From NCBI RefSeq assembly GCF_029626105.1, contig NZ_JARUBH010000009.1:5766001-5830000 (forward strand): DNA of 64,000 nucleotides. Reading direction: 5' to 3'. Under the pieces are notes generated by a model that had not been told where the DNA came from, made no database searches, and worked only from the letters and a program-made list of their open reading frames with translations. This document shows, one piece after another, positions 25,533 through 34,792 of the stretch. The position numbers and the translations under genes were made by a program. Source of the DNA: Solwaraspora sp. WMMD792. Its GTDB lineage: Bacteria > Actinomycetota > Actinomycetes > Mycobacteriales > Micromonosporaceae. Each line of letters starts with the position of its first letter. Within the stretch, counting starts at the first letter, position 1.

Positions 25533-27392
25533 TCAGAAGGCGTCCTCGGGTAGGTCCATCAGGTCGAGTCCGGTTCCGGCGATGATTCGACGGTCGGCAC
25601 CGATCCGGGGCAGCACCTCGCTGGCGAAGAACCGGGCGGCGGCCACCTTGCCCTGGTAGAAGCTCTGGTCGGCGTCGGAGACCCCGTCGCCGCCCAACGC
25701 GGTCAGGGCGACCTCGGCCTGCCGCTGCAGCAGCCAGGCGATCACCACGTCGCCGAGCGCCAGCAGCAGTCGCCGGCTGCTCAGGCCGACCTTGTACAGC
25801 GAGCGCGGCTCGCCGCTCTGCACCTCACCGAGCCAGCCGGTCATCACGCCGAGGATGTTCTGCACCTCGCCGAGTGCCCGGCCGAGCGCGGCGCGCTCCT
25901 CCTTGAGCTGGCCATTGCCACCTTCGGCGGCGATGAAGGCCTGAATCTCGCCGGCGATCGCCATCAGCGACTGGCCGTTGTCCCGGACGATCTTGCGGAA
26001 GAACAGGTCGAGACTCTGGATCGCGGTGGTTCCCTCGTACAGGGTATCGATCTTGGAATCCCGGACGTACTGCTCCAGCGGGTAGTCCTGGAGGAAGCCG
26101 GATCCGCCGAAGGTCTGCAGCGACTCGTGGCCGAGCAGTTCGTACGCCCGTTCCGAGCCACACCCCTTGACCAGGGGCAGCAGCAGGTCGTTGACCCGCT
26201 TGGCGAGCTCCACGGTCTCCTCGTCGCCGGCCGCCCGGGCGATGTTGATCTTGTCCTGCCAGCTGGCCGTGTAGCAGACCAACGCACGCAGGCCCTCGGC
26301 GTACGACTTCTGCAGCATCAGCGACCGACGGACGTCGGGATGGTGGGTGATCGTCACCCGGGGGGCCGCCTTGTCGGTCATCTGCAGCAGATCGGCGCCC
26401 TGGACCCGGTTCTTGGCGTACTCGAGGGCATTGAGGTAGCCGGTGGAGAGGGTGGCGATCGCCTTCGTGCCGACCAGCATCCGGGCGTACTCGATGATCA
26501 GGAACATCTGCCGGATTCCGTCGTGCACGTCGCCGAGCAGCCATCCCTTGGCCGGCACGCCGTGCTCACCGAAGGTGAGCTCGCAGGTCGTGGAGACCTT
26601 CAGGCCCATCTTGTGCTCGACGTTCGTGGCGAAGACGCCATTGCGCTCGCCCAGCTCACCGGTTGCCCCGTCGAAGTGGTACTTGGGCACGACGAACAGC
26701 GACAGGCCCTTGGTGCCCGGACCACCGGCGCCCTCGACGCCGACCGGACGGGCCAGCACGTAGTGGATGATGTTCTCGCTGAGGTCGTGCTCGCCGCTGG
26801 TGATGAAGCGCTTGACGCCCTCGATGTGGTACGAGCCGTCCGGCTGCGGAATCGCCCGGGTGCGCCCGGCACCCACGTCGGAGCCGGCGTCCGGCTCGGT
26901 CAGCACCATCGTCGACGCCCACTGCCGCTCGACGAAGAGTTTGGCCCACTCCTTCTGCTCCGGCGTGCCCTCGACGTAGAGGGTGTGCGCGAAGGACGGC
27001 CCGGAGGCGTACATCCAGACCGGCGCGTTGGAGCCGAGCACCAGGTCGGCCAGCGACCACCACAACGCCCGTGGCGCGTTGGTGCCGCCGAGCTCCTCCG
27101 GCAGGTCCAGCCGCCAGAACTCGGCCTGCATGAAGGCCTCGAACGAACGGCGGAACTCGGGCGGCAAGGTCACCGAGTGGGTGGCCGGGTCGAAGACCGG
27201 CGGGTTGCGGTCGCCCGGCACGAAGCTGGGCGCGAGCTCCTCGCGGGCCAGCCGCTCGACCTCGCTGAGGATGCTCCGGGCGGTGTCGACGTCCAGGTCG
27301 GCGTAGGGCGCCTGGCCGAAGGTGCGGTCGGCGCCGAAAACCTCGAACAGGTTGAACTCGAGGTCCCGAAGGTTGCTCTTGTAGTGGGTCAT
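25533..27392 (-). CDS. Acyl-CoA dehydrogenase
   Basis: 619 residues, longer than the roughly 380-residue core because of an N-terminal extension and a C-terminal helical domain, as in long-chain FadE-type enzymes. FAD/substrate motifs [14 protein letters not shown] (161-174) and the YEGTTAIQ catalytic region with Glu453. It introduces a 2,3-double bond into acyl-CoA and passes electrons to ETF. A perfect 16-bp palindrome lies 29 bp upstream. Electrons would reach quinone through a protein such as the EtfD-like one at 37830-40064, whose promoter carries a related palindrome. Confidence 0.92.
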   Translation of the reverse strand: MTHYKSNLRDLEFNLFEVFGADRTFGQAPYADLDVDTARSILSEVERLAREELAPSFVPGDRNPPVFDPATHSVTLPPEFRRSFEAFMQAEFWRLDLPEELGGTNAPRALWWSLADLVLGSNAPVWMYASGPSFAHTLYVEGTPEQKEWAKLFVERQWASTMVLTEPDAGSDVGAGRTRAIPQPDGSYHIEGVKRFITSGEHDLSENIIHYVLARPVGVEGAGGPGTKGLSLFVVPKYHFDGATGELGERNGVFATNVEHKMGLKVSTTCELTFGEHGVPAKGWLLGDVHDGIRQMFLIIEYARMLVGTKAIATLSTGYLNALEYAKNRVQGADLLQMTDKAAPRVTITHHPDVRRSLMLQKSYAEGLRALVCYTASWQDKINIARAAGDEETVELAKRVNDLLLPLVKGCGSERAYELLGHESLQTFGGSGFLQDYPLEQYVRDSKIDTLYEGTTAIQSLDLFFRKIVRDNGQSLMAIAGEIQAFIAAEGGNGQLKEERAALGRALGEVQNILGVMTGWLGEVQSGEPRSLYKVGLSSRRLLLALGDVVIAWLLQRQAEVALTALGGDGVSDADQSFYQGKVAAARFFASEVLPRIGADRRIIAGTGLDLMDLPEDAF

Positions 27393-27420
27393 CGCGTGGT
27401 GGCCCCGCTTCCGGACAGCT

Positions 27421-27449
27421 GTTACTGGTCAGTAACCACCACTGTATTA
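27421..27449 (-). promoter_or_regulatory. Operator and promoter of the acyl-CoA dehydrogenase
   Basis: GTTACTGGTCAGTAAC at 27421-27436 is a perfect 7-bp-arm palindrome. On the minus strand a TAATAC -10 (complement of 27444-27449) lies just upstream, with TTGTCG 15 bp further. The palindrome therefore covers the transcription start, a typical TetR-type repressor position. It shares TTAC-N6-GTAA with the palindrome at 40144-40157. Confidence 0.65.
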
Positions 27450-27547
27450 CTCCCGGGTAGCCAACGACAAGCGCGCCGTCTGGCAAACCGAGGACAGCAA
27501 CGGGGCAGCTGACGGCCCACCAGCCGTCACCTGTCCGGAATACGGTC

Positions 27548-27584
27548 GTTTTGCCCGGTGCAAGAGGCAAAAATTGGGCAAAAC
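27548..27584. promoter_or_regulatory. 9-bp inverted repeat before the 39-aa gene
   Basis: GTTTTGCCC (27548-27556) and GGGCAAAAC (27576-27584) are perfect inverse complements 19 bp apart, ending 35 bp before the start at 27620. An A-rich stretch lies between the arms. It could be an operator or a leader RNA hairpin. Confidence 0.45.
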
Positions 27585-27619
27585 CCAAGAAGCGCCGCAG
27601 TTGCCATCAGGAGGCACAG

Positions 27620-27739
27620 ATGTCCGTCACCCGCCTGCTCAACGCACTGGTCGAACCGATCGCCAGCCGTCGCTACGTCGGCCGGCACCGGGCCCTCGGC
27701 GGCACCAGCTTCCTGTTCGCGATCACCCAGCCGGTCTGA
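27620..27739 (+). CDS. Small peptide, 39 aa, unknown
   Basis: The ATG at 27620 is preceded by AGGAGGCACAG, one of the best ribosome sites in the window. The product is MSVTRLLNALVEPIASRR followed by a GRHRALGGTSFLFAITQPV-type tail: amphipathic and basic, without a clear signal peptide. It stands alone with its own dyad upstream. No function can be assigned. Confidence 0.55.
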   Translation: MSVTRLLNALVEPIASRRYVGRHRALGGTSFLFAITQPV

Positions 27740-27801
27740 CCCGCCCGGGGCCTCGGCACCACCTGCCGTCAGTGCTCCGCCCCGTCGGGCGATCCGGCCG
27801 G

Positions 27802-28932
27802 TCAGCCGCCCGGCGCGCCGACTTCCCAACTCGGCACGGACGGAGCGGGCACCACCCCGGAGCCCGAGTACTCCATCAGGACCAGGGCGATGTCGTCGTC
27901 GAGCCGCCCGTACACCCACTCGACCAACGCCGTCTCCAGCGACGCCAGGCCGTCACCGACGGTGCCGTGACCCAGCAGCCGCCAGGCCCGGTCCGCGGTG
28001 GGGAAAAAGGCACCGTCCCGACGTGCCTCGCCCAGTCCGTCGGTGAACAGCAGCAACCGGTCACCTGGCTCGAGACGTTCGACCCGGGGACGTACCACCG
28101 GCATGAACCCGAGCGGCGGCGCCGGAGCCGGCGGTTCCAGCGGGATCACTTCGCCCCGGCGCAGCAGCAGCGGCGCCGGGTGCCCGCAGTTGACGATGGT
28201 CAGCGTTCCACCGCGCTCCTCGACCAGGGCGGCGGTGACGAAATCCTCGTCGCCCACGCTGCGCGCCACCGCCCGGTCCAGGTCGGCCACGATGGCCCGT
28301 AGGTCGGCCCGCTCATAGGCGACGTGCCGGTACGAACCCAGGACGATGCTGGCTAGTCGGACCGCGTCCAGGCCTTTGCCCCGCACATCTCCGATGATCA
28401 TGCGTACGCCGTACGGCGTGTCGAGCGCCTCATACAGGTCACCGCCGATGTCCGCGGCGGCGGTGGCGGAGATGTAGCGTCCCGCCACGGCGAGCGTGCC
28501 GACCTGCGGTCCGAGCGGACGCAACACCGCCTGCTGGGCCACCGACGCCAGCCGCGAAAGCTCGGCGATCTGCTGTGCCTGCCGTTCCCGGATGACCGCC
28601 ACCGCCGCCGCCAGCCCGGTGGCCAGCGCGATACCGACCACGTTCACCGCGGTCGCCAGCGAGAGCATCTGACCGGTCAGCGCGAAGATGCCACCGACCA
28701 GGGTGGCCAGCACCCCGGTGGAGAGCACCACCCGCCACGTCGCGAAGGCCGCCGCGAGGAACGGGGCAGCGGCGACCAGACCGACGTAGTTGACACCGGA
28801 CCCGTCCGCGATCTCCACCACGGAGACGAGCGCGAGCAGCACGAGGGCCGCGCCGAGGCCGACGCGGGAACCAGCGCTGAGTGGGCGGCGGCCGCCCATC
28901 GGGATGATGTGCATGGGTACGCGAAACAGCAT
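27802..28932 (-). CDS. Membrane-anchored SpoIIE/PP2C-type phosphatase
   Basis: 376 residues. The N-terminal 110 residues contain about three to four membrane helices; a linker helix (RERQAQQIAELSRLASVAQQAVL) leads into a PP2C SpoIIE domain (about 145-350) with AADIGGDLYEAL, IGDVRGKGLDAV, LLFTDGLGEAR and DDDIALVLM. These supply the metal-binding Asp residues. Such enzymes dephosphorylate anti-anti-sigma factors in stress-response partner switches; no such partner lies nearby. The start is uncertain (in-frame ATGs at 28914 and 28899, none with a ribosome site). Confidence 0.88.
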   Translation of the reverse strand: MLFRVPMHIIPMGGRRPLSAGSRVGLGAALVLLALVSVVEIADGSGVNYVGLVAAAPFLAAAFATWRVVLSTGVLATLVGGIFALTGQMLSLATAVNVVGIALATGLAAAVAVIRERQAQQIAELSRLASVAQQAVLRPLGPQVGTLAVAGRYISATAAADIGGDLYEALDTPYGVRMIIGDVRGKGLDAVRLASIVLGSYRHVAYERADLRAIVADLDRAVARSVGDEDFVTAALVEERGGTLTIVNCGHPAPLLLRRGEVIPLEPPAPAPPLGFMPVVRPRVERLEPGDRLLLFTDGLGEARRDGAFFPTADRAWRLLGHGTVGDGLASLETALVEWVYGRLDDDIALVLMEYSGSGVVPAPSVPSWEVGAPGG

Positions 28933-29133
28933 GACTCATCGGTGGCGGTGGCCCAACGGAGTTGGCCTGTCGTCTGATCCGGATATGGCCACCCGGAGTA
29001 TTGGACAACCTTGGCACCCTGGCTATCCCCCGGGCGGGCGGCGAGCGGTTGCTCAACCTGTGGGCAAACCTGGAAATGGCATATCACGCCGCTGACCAGC
29101 AGCTCGACACTGAGTGGCAACTCAGGATCGCGG

Positions 29134-29787
29134 TCAGTCGCCGAGAATCTCGTAGCGGACCTGGAGGTGACCCAGGTCAAGAGCCGCAATCTTCGCGAAA
29201 GCGGCACGGGCCAGGTCGAGGCACCGCCCGTCGACGAACGGTCCCCGATCGTTGATCCGAACCACCACGCTGGCACCGGTCTGCGGGTTGGTCACCCGCA
29301 CCTGAGTATCGAACGGCAGGGTACGGTGCGCGGCGGTCATCCCCGACGGGTCGAACGACTCGCCGTTCGCGGTGACCTGTCCGCTGGCGTAGTACGACGC
29401 ACCACAGGTGCCGCTCTCCACCACCTGGCCACCAGCCGGGGCCTCGTTCCGGGTCGGGGACGGCCCGCCGGTCGGGGACCGTTCTGGCGTCGGGGACGGT
29501 TTCGGCGTCGAGGCGGCCCGGTCGGCCCCACGTGCCGCCCGGGTCGACGCGGTCGAGCGGTCCGGCACAGGCGAGCCGGACGCCGCAGCCGTGGACGGCG
29601 TGGCCGTGGGCGGCGTGGCCGTGGGCGGTGTGGCCGTGGACGCCGCACGCGGTGTTGTCGACGTACCGGCGGTCAGTTCGAACGCCATGGCCGTTCCGCC
29701 CGCCAGCACACCGGCCAGCAGGACCACCGCCAACCACGGTGCCAGCCGCAGACGGTACGGGCGCGGGTTGCGATGGCGCGCGGCCAT
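29134..29787 (-). CDS. RlpA-like double-psi beta-barrel secreted protein
   Basis: 217 residues from the ATG at 29787, with AGGAGACGTC upstream. A basic N-terminus and one hydrophobic helix (about 18-40) give a signal peptide or anchor. A Thr/Pro/Ala-rich linker contains four TPPTATPPTATP-like repeats. The C-terminal roughly 90 residues form the DPBB fold with SGTCGASYYASGQVTANGE and VVRINDRGPFVDGRCLDL, including the conserved Asp of RlpA/expansin-like domains. Family members bind or cleave peptidoglycan glycan strands. Confidence 0.86.
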   Translation of the reverse strand: MAARHRNPRPYRLRLAPWLAVVLLAGVLAGGTAMAFELTAGTSTTPRAASTATPPTATPPTATPSTAAASGSPVPDRSTASTRAARGADRAASTPKPSPTPERSPTGGPSPTRNEAPAGGQVVESGTCGASYYASGQVTANGESFDPSGMTAAHRTLPFDTQVRVTNPQTGASVVVRINDRGPFVDGRCLDLARAAFAKIAALDLGHLQVRYEILGD

Positions 29788-29905
29788 GACGTCTCCTGAC
29801 GAGCTGACAACATAATTTAGCCGCCGCACCGTAGCCGGAGCAGGCCGTGTCGTGTCAAGTGTGCCCGGCAGATTCACCGGCGAGGAGTCCCGGCATACTC
29901 GGCCG

Positions 29906-30556
29906 GTGACCGACGCCGCAGCCGCTCACCCGCACCGGTCCCGCGCGGCCGCAGCCGGCAACGTGCCACGCCCGGCCGCAGCCGGCGACGTGCCGGACCC
30001 GGTTGAACTTCGGCGGCTGCTGATCGACACCTTCGTCTGGCACGACCCCGGCCCGGCCAGCAGCCACCTGGTGAGCGACCTGTCCGGGTGGTGGCGACAC
30101 CCCCGGATTCTCGCCGGGATCGGCCCGGCCCTCGCCGATCTGGCCAGCGCCGATCTGGCCGACGCGGACCGACCGAGCACGGTGATGACCCCGCAGGTCA
30201 CCGGGCTGCTTGTCGGCCCGCTGGTGGCGACAGCGCTCGGCGTTGGCGTCGTACCCGCGTACAAGGAGGATCCGCAGCGGGCAATCGCGGACGCGACCAC
30301 CTGGACCACGACGGCGCCCGACTACCGGGGCCGCACGCTGCGGCTCGGTGTCCGTGACCGGCACCTCGGCCCAGGCGACCGGGTCCTGCTGGTCGACGAC
30401 TGGGTCACCAGCGGCGCGCAGCTGCGGGCCATGGCGCAGCTCGCCGCAGCTCGCGGGGCGGTCGTCGTCGGCAGCGCGGTGATCGTCGCCGACTGTCCGC
30501 CCCCCGTCGTCAACGAACTCCGGATCCGCAGCCTGATCCACAGCAAGGACCTGTGA
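29906..30556 (+). CDS. Phosphoribosyltransferase-family protein
   Basis: 216 residues from the GTG at 29906; CATACT (29894-29899) 6 nt before it suggests a leaderless mRNA. The PRPP-binding motif is VLLVDDWVTSGAQLRAM, and an earlier TPQVTGLLVGPLVATALG segment corresponds to the N-terminal hood. It resembles adenine-phosphoribosyltransferase-like proteins, but the base-specificity loop is not recognisable, so the substrate is open. The N-terminal 30 residues are low-complexity Ala-rich. Confidence 0.78.
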   Translation: MTDAAAAHPHRSRAAAAGNVPRPAAAGDVPDPVELRRLLIDTFVWHDPGPASSHLVSDLSGWWRHPRILAGIGPALADLASADLADADRPSTVMTPQVTGLLVGPLVATALGVGVVPAYKEDPQRAIADATTWTTTAPDYRGRTLRLGVRDRHLGPGDRVLLVDDWVTSGAQLRAMAQLAAARGAVVVGSAVIVADCPPPVVNELRIRSLIHSKDL

Positions 30557-30575
30557 ACCGCCGGGGTCGGATCGG

Positions 30576-31019
30576 CTACGGCGTCGCCTCGTGTCCCGGT
30601 CGGCCGACGGTACGCCGGGCCTGCTTCATCTCTGCCTCGTGGATGTGCCGGCGGCCGCCCACCAGCGCCTCCCGGGCCGCCCGCTCGACCGCCTGGAAGG
30701 TCGCGTAGTAGCCGTCGTCGAACTCCTCGACGATCTGGAACGTCCAGCGGCCCGGCAGGACGTTGCGACCGATCAGCTCCGTCTCGATCCGGTCAGCCAT
30801 GTGCCGGTGACCGGCCCCGCGCAGCAGCTGGACGACCCGGTCCAGGGTCGCGTCCGCGCCGCCGATCAGCTGGTGCATCGAGTAGAGGTGGCCACGGGCC
30901 CGGTGCACCGTCTCCAGTGCCTTGCTCAACTCGCCGAGCGCCGCGACCGTGGCGTCGTCCACCCCTCGAGGTCGGGCGTGGTCGGCATCCACAGCCGGCA
31001 AATCCTTCGGTTCCGACAT
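30576..31019 (-). CDS. Conserved actinobacterial protein of unknown function
   Basis: 147 residues from the ATG at 31019; TACGAA 6 nt upstream hints at a leaderless start. All-helical composition, with GELSKALETVHRARGHLYSMHQLIGGADATLD and a Trp-Thr-Phe-Gln/Glu-Glu-Phe-Asp stretch conserved by eye with actinobacterial hypothetical proteins. There is no signal peptide or membrane helix. Convergent with the phosphoribosyltransferase gene and divergent from the GT2 gene. Confidence 0.75.
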   Translation of the reverse strand: MSEPKDLPAVDADHARPRGVDDATVAALGELSKALETVHRARGHLYSMHQLIGGADATLDRVVQLLRGAGHRHMADRIETELIGRNVLPGRWTFQIVEEFDDGYYATFQAVERAAREALVGGRRHIHEAEMKQARRTVGRPGHEATP

Positions 31020-31093
31020 GGAACATTCGTACCAGAGACCGGAGCGCCACAACGCTGGGTCAACGATCAACAACCCATAGTAGAGTCGGAGCG

Positions 31094-31873
31094 ATGCGCC
31101 GGCCCCCGCAGACCATCTCGGTGGTCACTCCTGTCCATCCCGCGAGCATCCCGTACCTCGCTGACGCGTACGCCTCGCTGCGGGCGCAGCGGATGCCGCC
31201 TGGCTGGCAGTGGCGCTGGCTGGTGCAGGAGGACGGGCAGACCGGTGAGGTCGCCGCCGCGCTGCCTCAGGACCGACGGATCAGCGCCGGCCACAACCGC
31301 CCTGGTGGCCCCGGCGTCACCCGCACCATGGCGCTGTCCCGCGTCGACGGGCCGCTGGTCAAGGTGCTCGACGCCGACGACCGGCTGACCTCCGACGCGC
31401 TGGCCCGCGACATCGCGGTCCTCACCGCCGACCCGACGGTCGGCTGGACGACGGCGGCGGCGCTCGATCTGCTGAGCGACCACAGCACGGTACGGATGGC
31501 CACCGATCCACCGGGCGGCCGGTTGCCCGCCGGTACGGTCCACCGGTGCTGGCAGGAGGACGCCTACCGGCTGCCGGTGCACCCGGCGACGCTGTGCATC
31601 CGTACGGACCTGCTGCTGGCCCTGGGCGGCTGGCTGGCGCTGCCCGCCTCCGAGGACACCGGGCTGCTCCTCGCCGCGAGCACGGTCAGCGACGGTCACT
31701 TCATCGACGAGCCGGGGTTGCTCTACCGGAAATGGCCCGGGCAGGTGACCAACCAGCAGGCCCACTGGTCCCCGACGGAACGGGCCGACCGGATCCAGGT
31801 GATCGAAAGCCGGGTCGCCGCGCTGGCGCTGCTGGGTATCGGCCCGACGTCGTCCGCACCGCAAGGTCGATGA
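31094..31873 (+). CDS. Family 2 glycosyltransferase-like protein
   Basis: 259 residues from the ATG at 31094, with TAGAGT (31081-31086) 7 nt before it. GT-A fold: ISVVTPVHPASIPYLADAYASL at the N-terminus and the nucleotide-sugar metal motif DADD (93-96). A GPGVTRTMAL segment lies just before it, and the acceptor-side region is ASEDTGLLLAA. There is no membrane helix, so it acts in the cytoplasm or at the inner membrane face. Donor and acceptor are unknown. Confidence 0.85.
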   Translation: MRRPPQTISVVTPVHPASIPYLADAYASLRAQRMPPGWQWRWLVQEDGQTGEVAAALPQDRRISAGHNRPGGPGVTRTMALSRVDGPLVKVLDADDRLTSDALARDIAVLTADPTVGWTTAAALDLLSDHSTVRMATDPPGGRLPAGTVHRCWQEDAYRLPVHPATLCIRTDLLLALGGWLALPASEDTGLLLAASTVSDGHFIDEPGLLYRKWPGQVTNQQAHWSPTERADRIQVIESRVAALALLGIGPTSSAPQGR

Positions 31874-31937
31874 TGACGCGCGACGGTCGTTGCACGCAGT
31901 GTGACCCTCTCGGGCCAGGGGTTACCTGTTCAGCTTG

Positions 31938-32084
31938 ATGCCAGAGGTGCATCAGGATGCACCTGCGGCATCACGTCCGCGGAGGCAGCATGGGTTCCGA
32001 GGCGGGCAACTGGCAGAGCTGACCAACCGCAGCCCCAGCGAGTTGATCCGCGAGGTGCTTCAGGCCGCGTACCCGCGAAAGTAG
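31938..32084 (+). pseudogene. Probable remnant of a ribbon-helix-helix antitoxin
   Basis: A 48-codon frame whose C-terminal half, LAELTNRSPSELIREVLQAA, looks like helices 1 and 2 of a CopG/Arc-type repressor. The upstream part lacks the N-terminal beta strand. An 8-bp hairpin (31945-31964) falls inside the frame. There is no ribosome site and no toxin partner. The remnant lies just past the 3' end of tRNA-Gly, where integrated elements often leave debris. Confidence 0.4.
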
Positions 32085-32115
32085 GAAGCTGGCGGCGATC
32101 CCGCGCGCCTACGAC

Positions 32116-32155
32116 GAAAGCCCTGGTTGGGATTGTGGTCCTGACCAGGGCTTTC
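32116..32155 (-). terminator. Terminator of tRNA-Gly
   Basis: Perfect 12-bp arms GAAAGCCCTGGT (32116-32127) and ACCAGGGCTTTC (32144-32155), starting 4 bp after the tRNA CCA end. The 16-nt loop is long and no T-run follows. Confidence 0.75.
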
Positions 32156-32159
32156 GGTG

Positions 32160-32233
32160 TGGAGCGGGTGACGGGAATCGAACCCGCACTGTCAGCTTGG
32201 GAAGCTGATGTTCTGCCATTGAACTACACCCGC
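32160..32233 (-). tRNA. tRNA-Gly (anticodon CCC)
   Basis: On the minus strand the gene runs from GCGGGTG to CACCCGC, with discriminator T and encoded CCA. The anticodon stem TCAGC/GCTGA encloses the 7-nt loop TTCCCAA, so the anticodon is CCC. The T arm contains GGTTCGATTCC and the D arm AGTTCAATGGCAGAAC. All stems pair. Confidence 0.95.
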
Positions 32234-32378
32234 GAGCGGCCCCACTCTACCCGGTCCGCCCGGTCACTGCGCAACAGGCCCGGCCGCCGGCCGAGCACAG
32301 CACGGGGTACGGCTCGACACCCGTCGACCGAGCGTCAACGGGTAGCGCGTCGACGCGTCGGCCGGTGCACGCGGCGGG

Positions 32379-32894
32379 TCAGCAGGCGACCGGGGTCGGC
32401 ACCGGGTGGGAGACGCTGCCGCTGGTCGGGTCGAGCCAGACCTGGACGGCTGGTTGCCGTGGCGCCGCCGCCGCGTAGTGGCCGGTGCTGCCACCGCGTT
32501 GCGCCACCATCGCCACGTCGACGGTGAACTCGAACAGTCGCCAGTCGACGTGCGGCACGGCCCCGAGATCGCTGGCGAGCCGACCCACCTTGGCCGGATC
32601 GGTGACCGGATGCGCCCGACCTGCCAGGTACGCCTCGTCGTCACTCTCCTCCGGCGGGAACGAGTGCAGCGCGTACCGACCGTCCCGCTCCAGGTCACGC
32701 CGCTTCGGCGAGTCGATGATGAAGCAGAACAGCCCGCTGTCGGTGATCACCGGGGAGACCGGGTGCACCCGGGGACCACCGTCGGCTCGGACGGTGGCGA
32801 GGTAGCCGAGGCCGGGACCGTACTGCTGCATGAGGAGTCGGATCGCCGTGGCCAGGCGGGGCTCGTCGGCTGCGAACTCGGACCAGGTTGCCAT
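32379..32894 (-). CDS. Pyridoxamine 5'-phosphate oxidase-fold protein
   Basis: 171 residues. Split beta-barrel flavin-binding family: GYLATVRADGGPRVHPVSPVI, then FCFIIDSPKRRDLERDGRYALH, then a barrel-closing segment with W-R-L-F-E-F. It likely binds FMN or F420; without the key PNPOx C-terminal residues it is not assigned to B6 synthesis. A TAGAAT -10 (complement of 32901-32906) lies 6 nt before the ATG, indicating a leaderless mRNA. Confidence 0.82.
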   Translation of the reverse strand: MATWSEFAADEPRLATAIRLLMQQYGPGLGYLATVRADGGPRVHPVSPVITDSGLFCFIIDSPKRRDLERDGRYALHSFPPEESDDEAYLAGRAHPVTDPAKVGRLASDLGAVPHVDWRLFEFTVDVAMVAQRGGSTGHYAAAAPRQPAVQVWLDPTSGSVSHPVPTPVAC

Positions 32895-33021
32895 GCGATG
32901 ATTCTATCGAACATGTGTACGAAGAGATAGTCGGATCGCCCGGCCAAGCCGATCCGGGTACGTTCCGGCCAGGACACCGGCCGCGCGGTCGCACCGGCCG
33001 CACGGTCGCTATCGTGTGACG

Positions 33022-33600
33022 ATGCTCCTCTCCGACCGGGACATCGTCGCGGAGACCAAGACCGGCGGCCTCTCCCTCGAGCCGTTCGAACCCTCGCTCA
33101 TCCAGCCGTCGAGCATCGATGTCCGGCTCGACCGGTATTTCCGGGTCTTCAACAACCACCTGTACACCCACATCGACCCGGCCACCCGGCAGGACGATCT
33201 GACGTCCCAGGTCGAGGTGCCCAGCGGCGACCCGTTCGTCCTGCACCCCGGTGAGTTCGTCCTCGCCTCCACGCTCGAGGTCGTCTCGCTCGGCGACGGC
33301 CTGGCCGCCCGACTGGAGGGCAAGTCGAGCCTGGGTCGGCTGGGCCTGCTGACCCACTCCACCGCCGGCTTCATCGACCCCGGCTTCTCCGGCCACGTGA
33401 CGTTGGAGTTGTCCAACGTGGCGAACCTGCCGATCAAGCTCTGGCCCGGGATGAGGATCGGCCAGTTGTGCATCTTCCGGCTCTCGTCGACGTCCGAGCA
33501 TCCGTACGGGTCGGCGGTCTACGGATCCCGGTACCAGGGGCAGCGTGGGCCCACTCCGAGCCGGTCCTGGCAGCGGTGGCGCACCTGGCCGACCAGCTGA
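33022..33600 (+). CDS. dcd: dCTP deaminase (DCD-DUT type)
   Basis: 192 residues from the ATG at 33022; TATCGT (33010-33015) lies 6 nt upstream. MLLSDRDI start and the motifs [55 protein letters not shown] and [12 protein letters not shown], as in the mycobacterial enzyme that deaminates dCTP and hydrolyses dUTP to dUMP. Length and N-terminus match that family closely, which supports this start over the GTG at 33016. Confidence 0.96.
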   Translation: MLLSDRDIVAETKTGGLSLEPFEPSLIQPSSIDVRLDRYFRVFNNHLYTHIDPATRQDDLTSQVEVPSGDPFVLHPGEFVLASTLEVVSLGDGLAARLEGKSSLGRLGLLTHSTAGFIDPGFSGHVTLELSNVANLPIKLWPGMRIGQLCIFRLSSTSEHPYGSAVYGSRYQGQRGPTPSRSWQRWRTWPTS

Positions 33601-33645
33601 ACCGGCTGGGCTGTTGGAGAGCCGGCGCACCGGCGGCGGGGAGGC

Positions 33646-33692
33646 GAAAGGCGCCCTCCCAAGCCGGGGGGAGACATGGGAGGGCGCCTTTC
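33646..33692. terminator. Bidirectional terminator between dcd and the NlpC/P60 gene
   Basis: Perfect 15-bp arms GAAAGGCGCCCTCCC (33646-33660) and GGGAGGGCGCCTTTC (33678-33692) around a 17-nt loop, between two convergent genes. Confidence 0.85.
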
Positions 33693-33760
33693 CGGTGGCC
33701 GGTGCTGCCGCTTGACGGGGGGATCAGCGGCACGCGCCAGGCCATGGGGAGGAGTGAGGT

Positions 33761-34792
33761 CTAGCCGGGCCTGCCGTAACTGTGCACACTCGAACCGATC
33801 TTGCGCATCTGCACCGGTTCGCCCGCCTGGGAGGCGTGCACGATCCAGCCGTTACCCACGTACATGCCGACGTGGGAAAGCCCGCTGTAGTAGAAGATGA
33901 GGTCGCCGGGGCGCAACTCGTCCCGGCTGACGTTGGCGGTCACCTGACGCTGCCGGGCGGCGTTGTGCGGCAGCGAGACGCCGGCCTGCGCCCAAGCGGC
34001 CAGGGTGAGACCCGAACAGTCGTAGCTGCCCGGTCCCGCTGAACCCCACACGTACGGCTTGCCGATCTGCGCGCAGGCGAAGGTGACCGCCTTGCCGGCC
34101 GCACCGCCGGGGTAGGTCGCCGGGCAGGGCGCGGGACGCAGCGAGCCGAGGGTGTTGGTCGAGCCGTACGCCTCCAGGCGCAGGTCCTGCAGCCGGTCAA
34201 CCTCGGCGTCGATCTCCTTGGCCTTCGCCGCCAGCTGAGCCTCGGTGCTGGTCAGCTCGACGATCAAATCGTCGAGCGGGGCCTTCTTCGCGGCGTACTC
34301 GTTCTTGAGGTCGACGACGGCCTGCACGTCGCGTGCCTGCCGCCGGGCGAACTGGTCCAGCAGCTCGAGCTGGTCGGCGAGGTGGGTCGGCTTGCCGTTG
34401 GTCAGGATCGCGTTGAAGACCGACGGACTACCGCCCTTGTACGACCGGGCGGCGAACTCGCTGACCCGGTCCATCGCCAGGTCGATCTGGATCTGCAGCG
34501 GCTTGATCTTCTTCTGCAGTTCGTCCGCCTGCTTCTTCTTGGCGGCGAGGTCCTGCCGTACGGCGTTGTGCCGTTCGATCGTCGGTTCGAGCTCGGCCCA
34601 GACCTCGTCGATCTGCGACTCGATTTCGGCGACGGTCGGCTGCGCCTGCGCCGGCGCTCCGACCAGCAGCAGACCGACGCCGGTGGTGGCGGCGATCAAC
34701 GCGGTGAGTATTCGGCTAGGGTCGTGCGGCGTTTTTTGCCGATGGTCGCGGCTGGACCACCGGAGGTATCGCCGAGGGGCGCTCGTAGCCAC
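33761..34792 (-). CDS. Secreted NlpC/P60 peptidoglycan hydrolase
   Basis: 343 residues from the GTG at 34792, with AAGGAG 4 nt before; the frame extends to 34882 without a site. Signal peptide (LTALIAATTGVGLLLVGAPAQAQ), coiled coil at about 50-200, and a C-terminal NlpC/P60 domain with catalytic Cys in SYDCSGLTLAAW, His in SHVGMYVGNGW and a third residue in IVHASQ. It cleaves the gamma-D-Glu to diamino-acid bond in peptidoglycan stems (RipA-like). Paralogue of the gene at 35199-36242. Confidence 0.92.
   Translation of the reverse strand: MATSAPRRYLRWSSRDHRQKTPHDPSRILTALIAATTGVGLLLVGAPAQAQPTVAEIESQIDEVWAELEPTIERHNAVRQDLAAKKKQADELQKKIKPLQIQIDLAMDRVSEFAARSYKGGSPSVFNAILTNGKPTHLADQLELLDQFARRQARDVQAVVDLKNEYAAKKAPLDDLIVELTSTEAQLAAKAKEIDAEVDRLQDLRLEAYGSTNTLGSLRPAPCPATYPGGAAGKAVTFACAQIGKPYVWGSAGPGSYDCSGLTLAAWAQAGVSLPHNAARQRQVTANVSRDELRPGDLIFYYSGLSHVGMYVGNGWIVHASQAGEPVQMRKIGSSVHSYGRPG

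Noticed and set aside
28962-29255. Plus-strand open frame with protein-like stretch LLNLWANLEMAYHAADQQ
   Set aside because: It overlaps the C-terminal coding part of the RlpA-like gene, has no ribosome site, and its end is a shadow of that gene.
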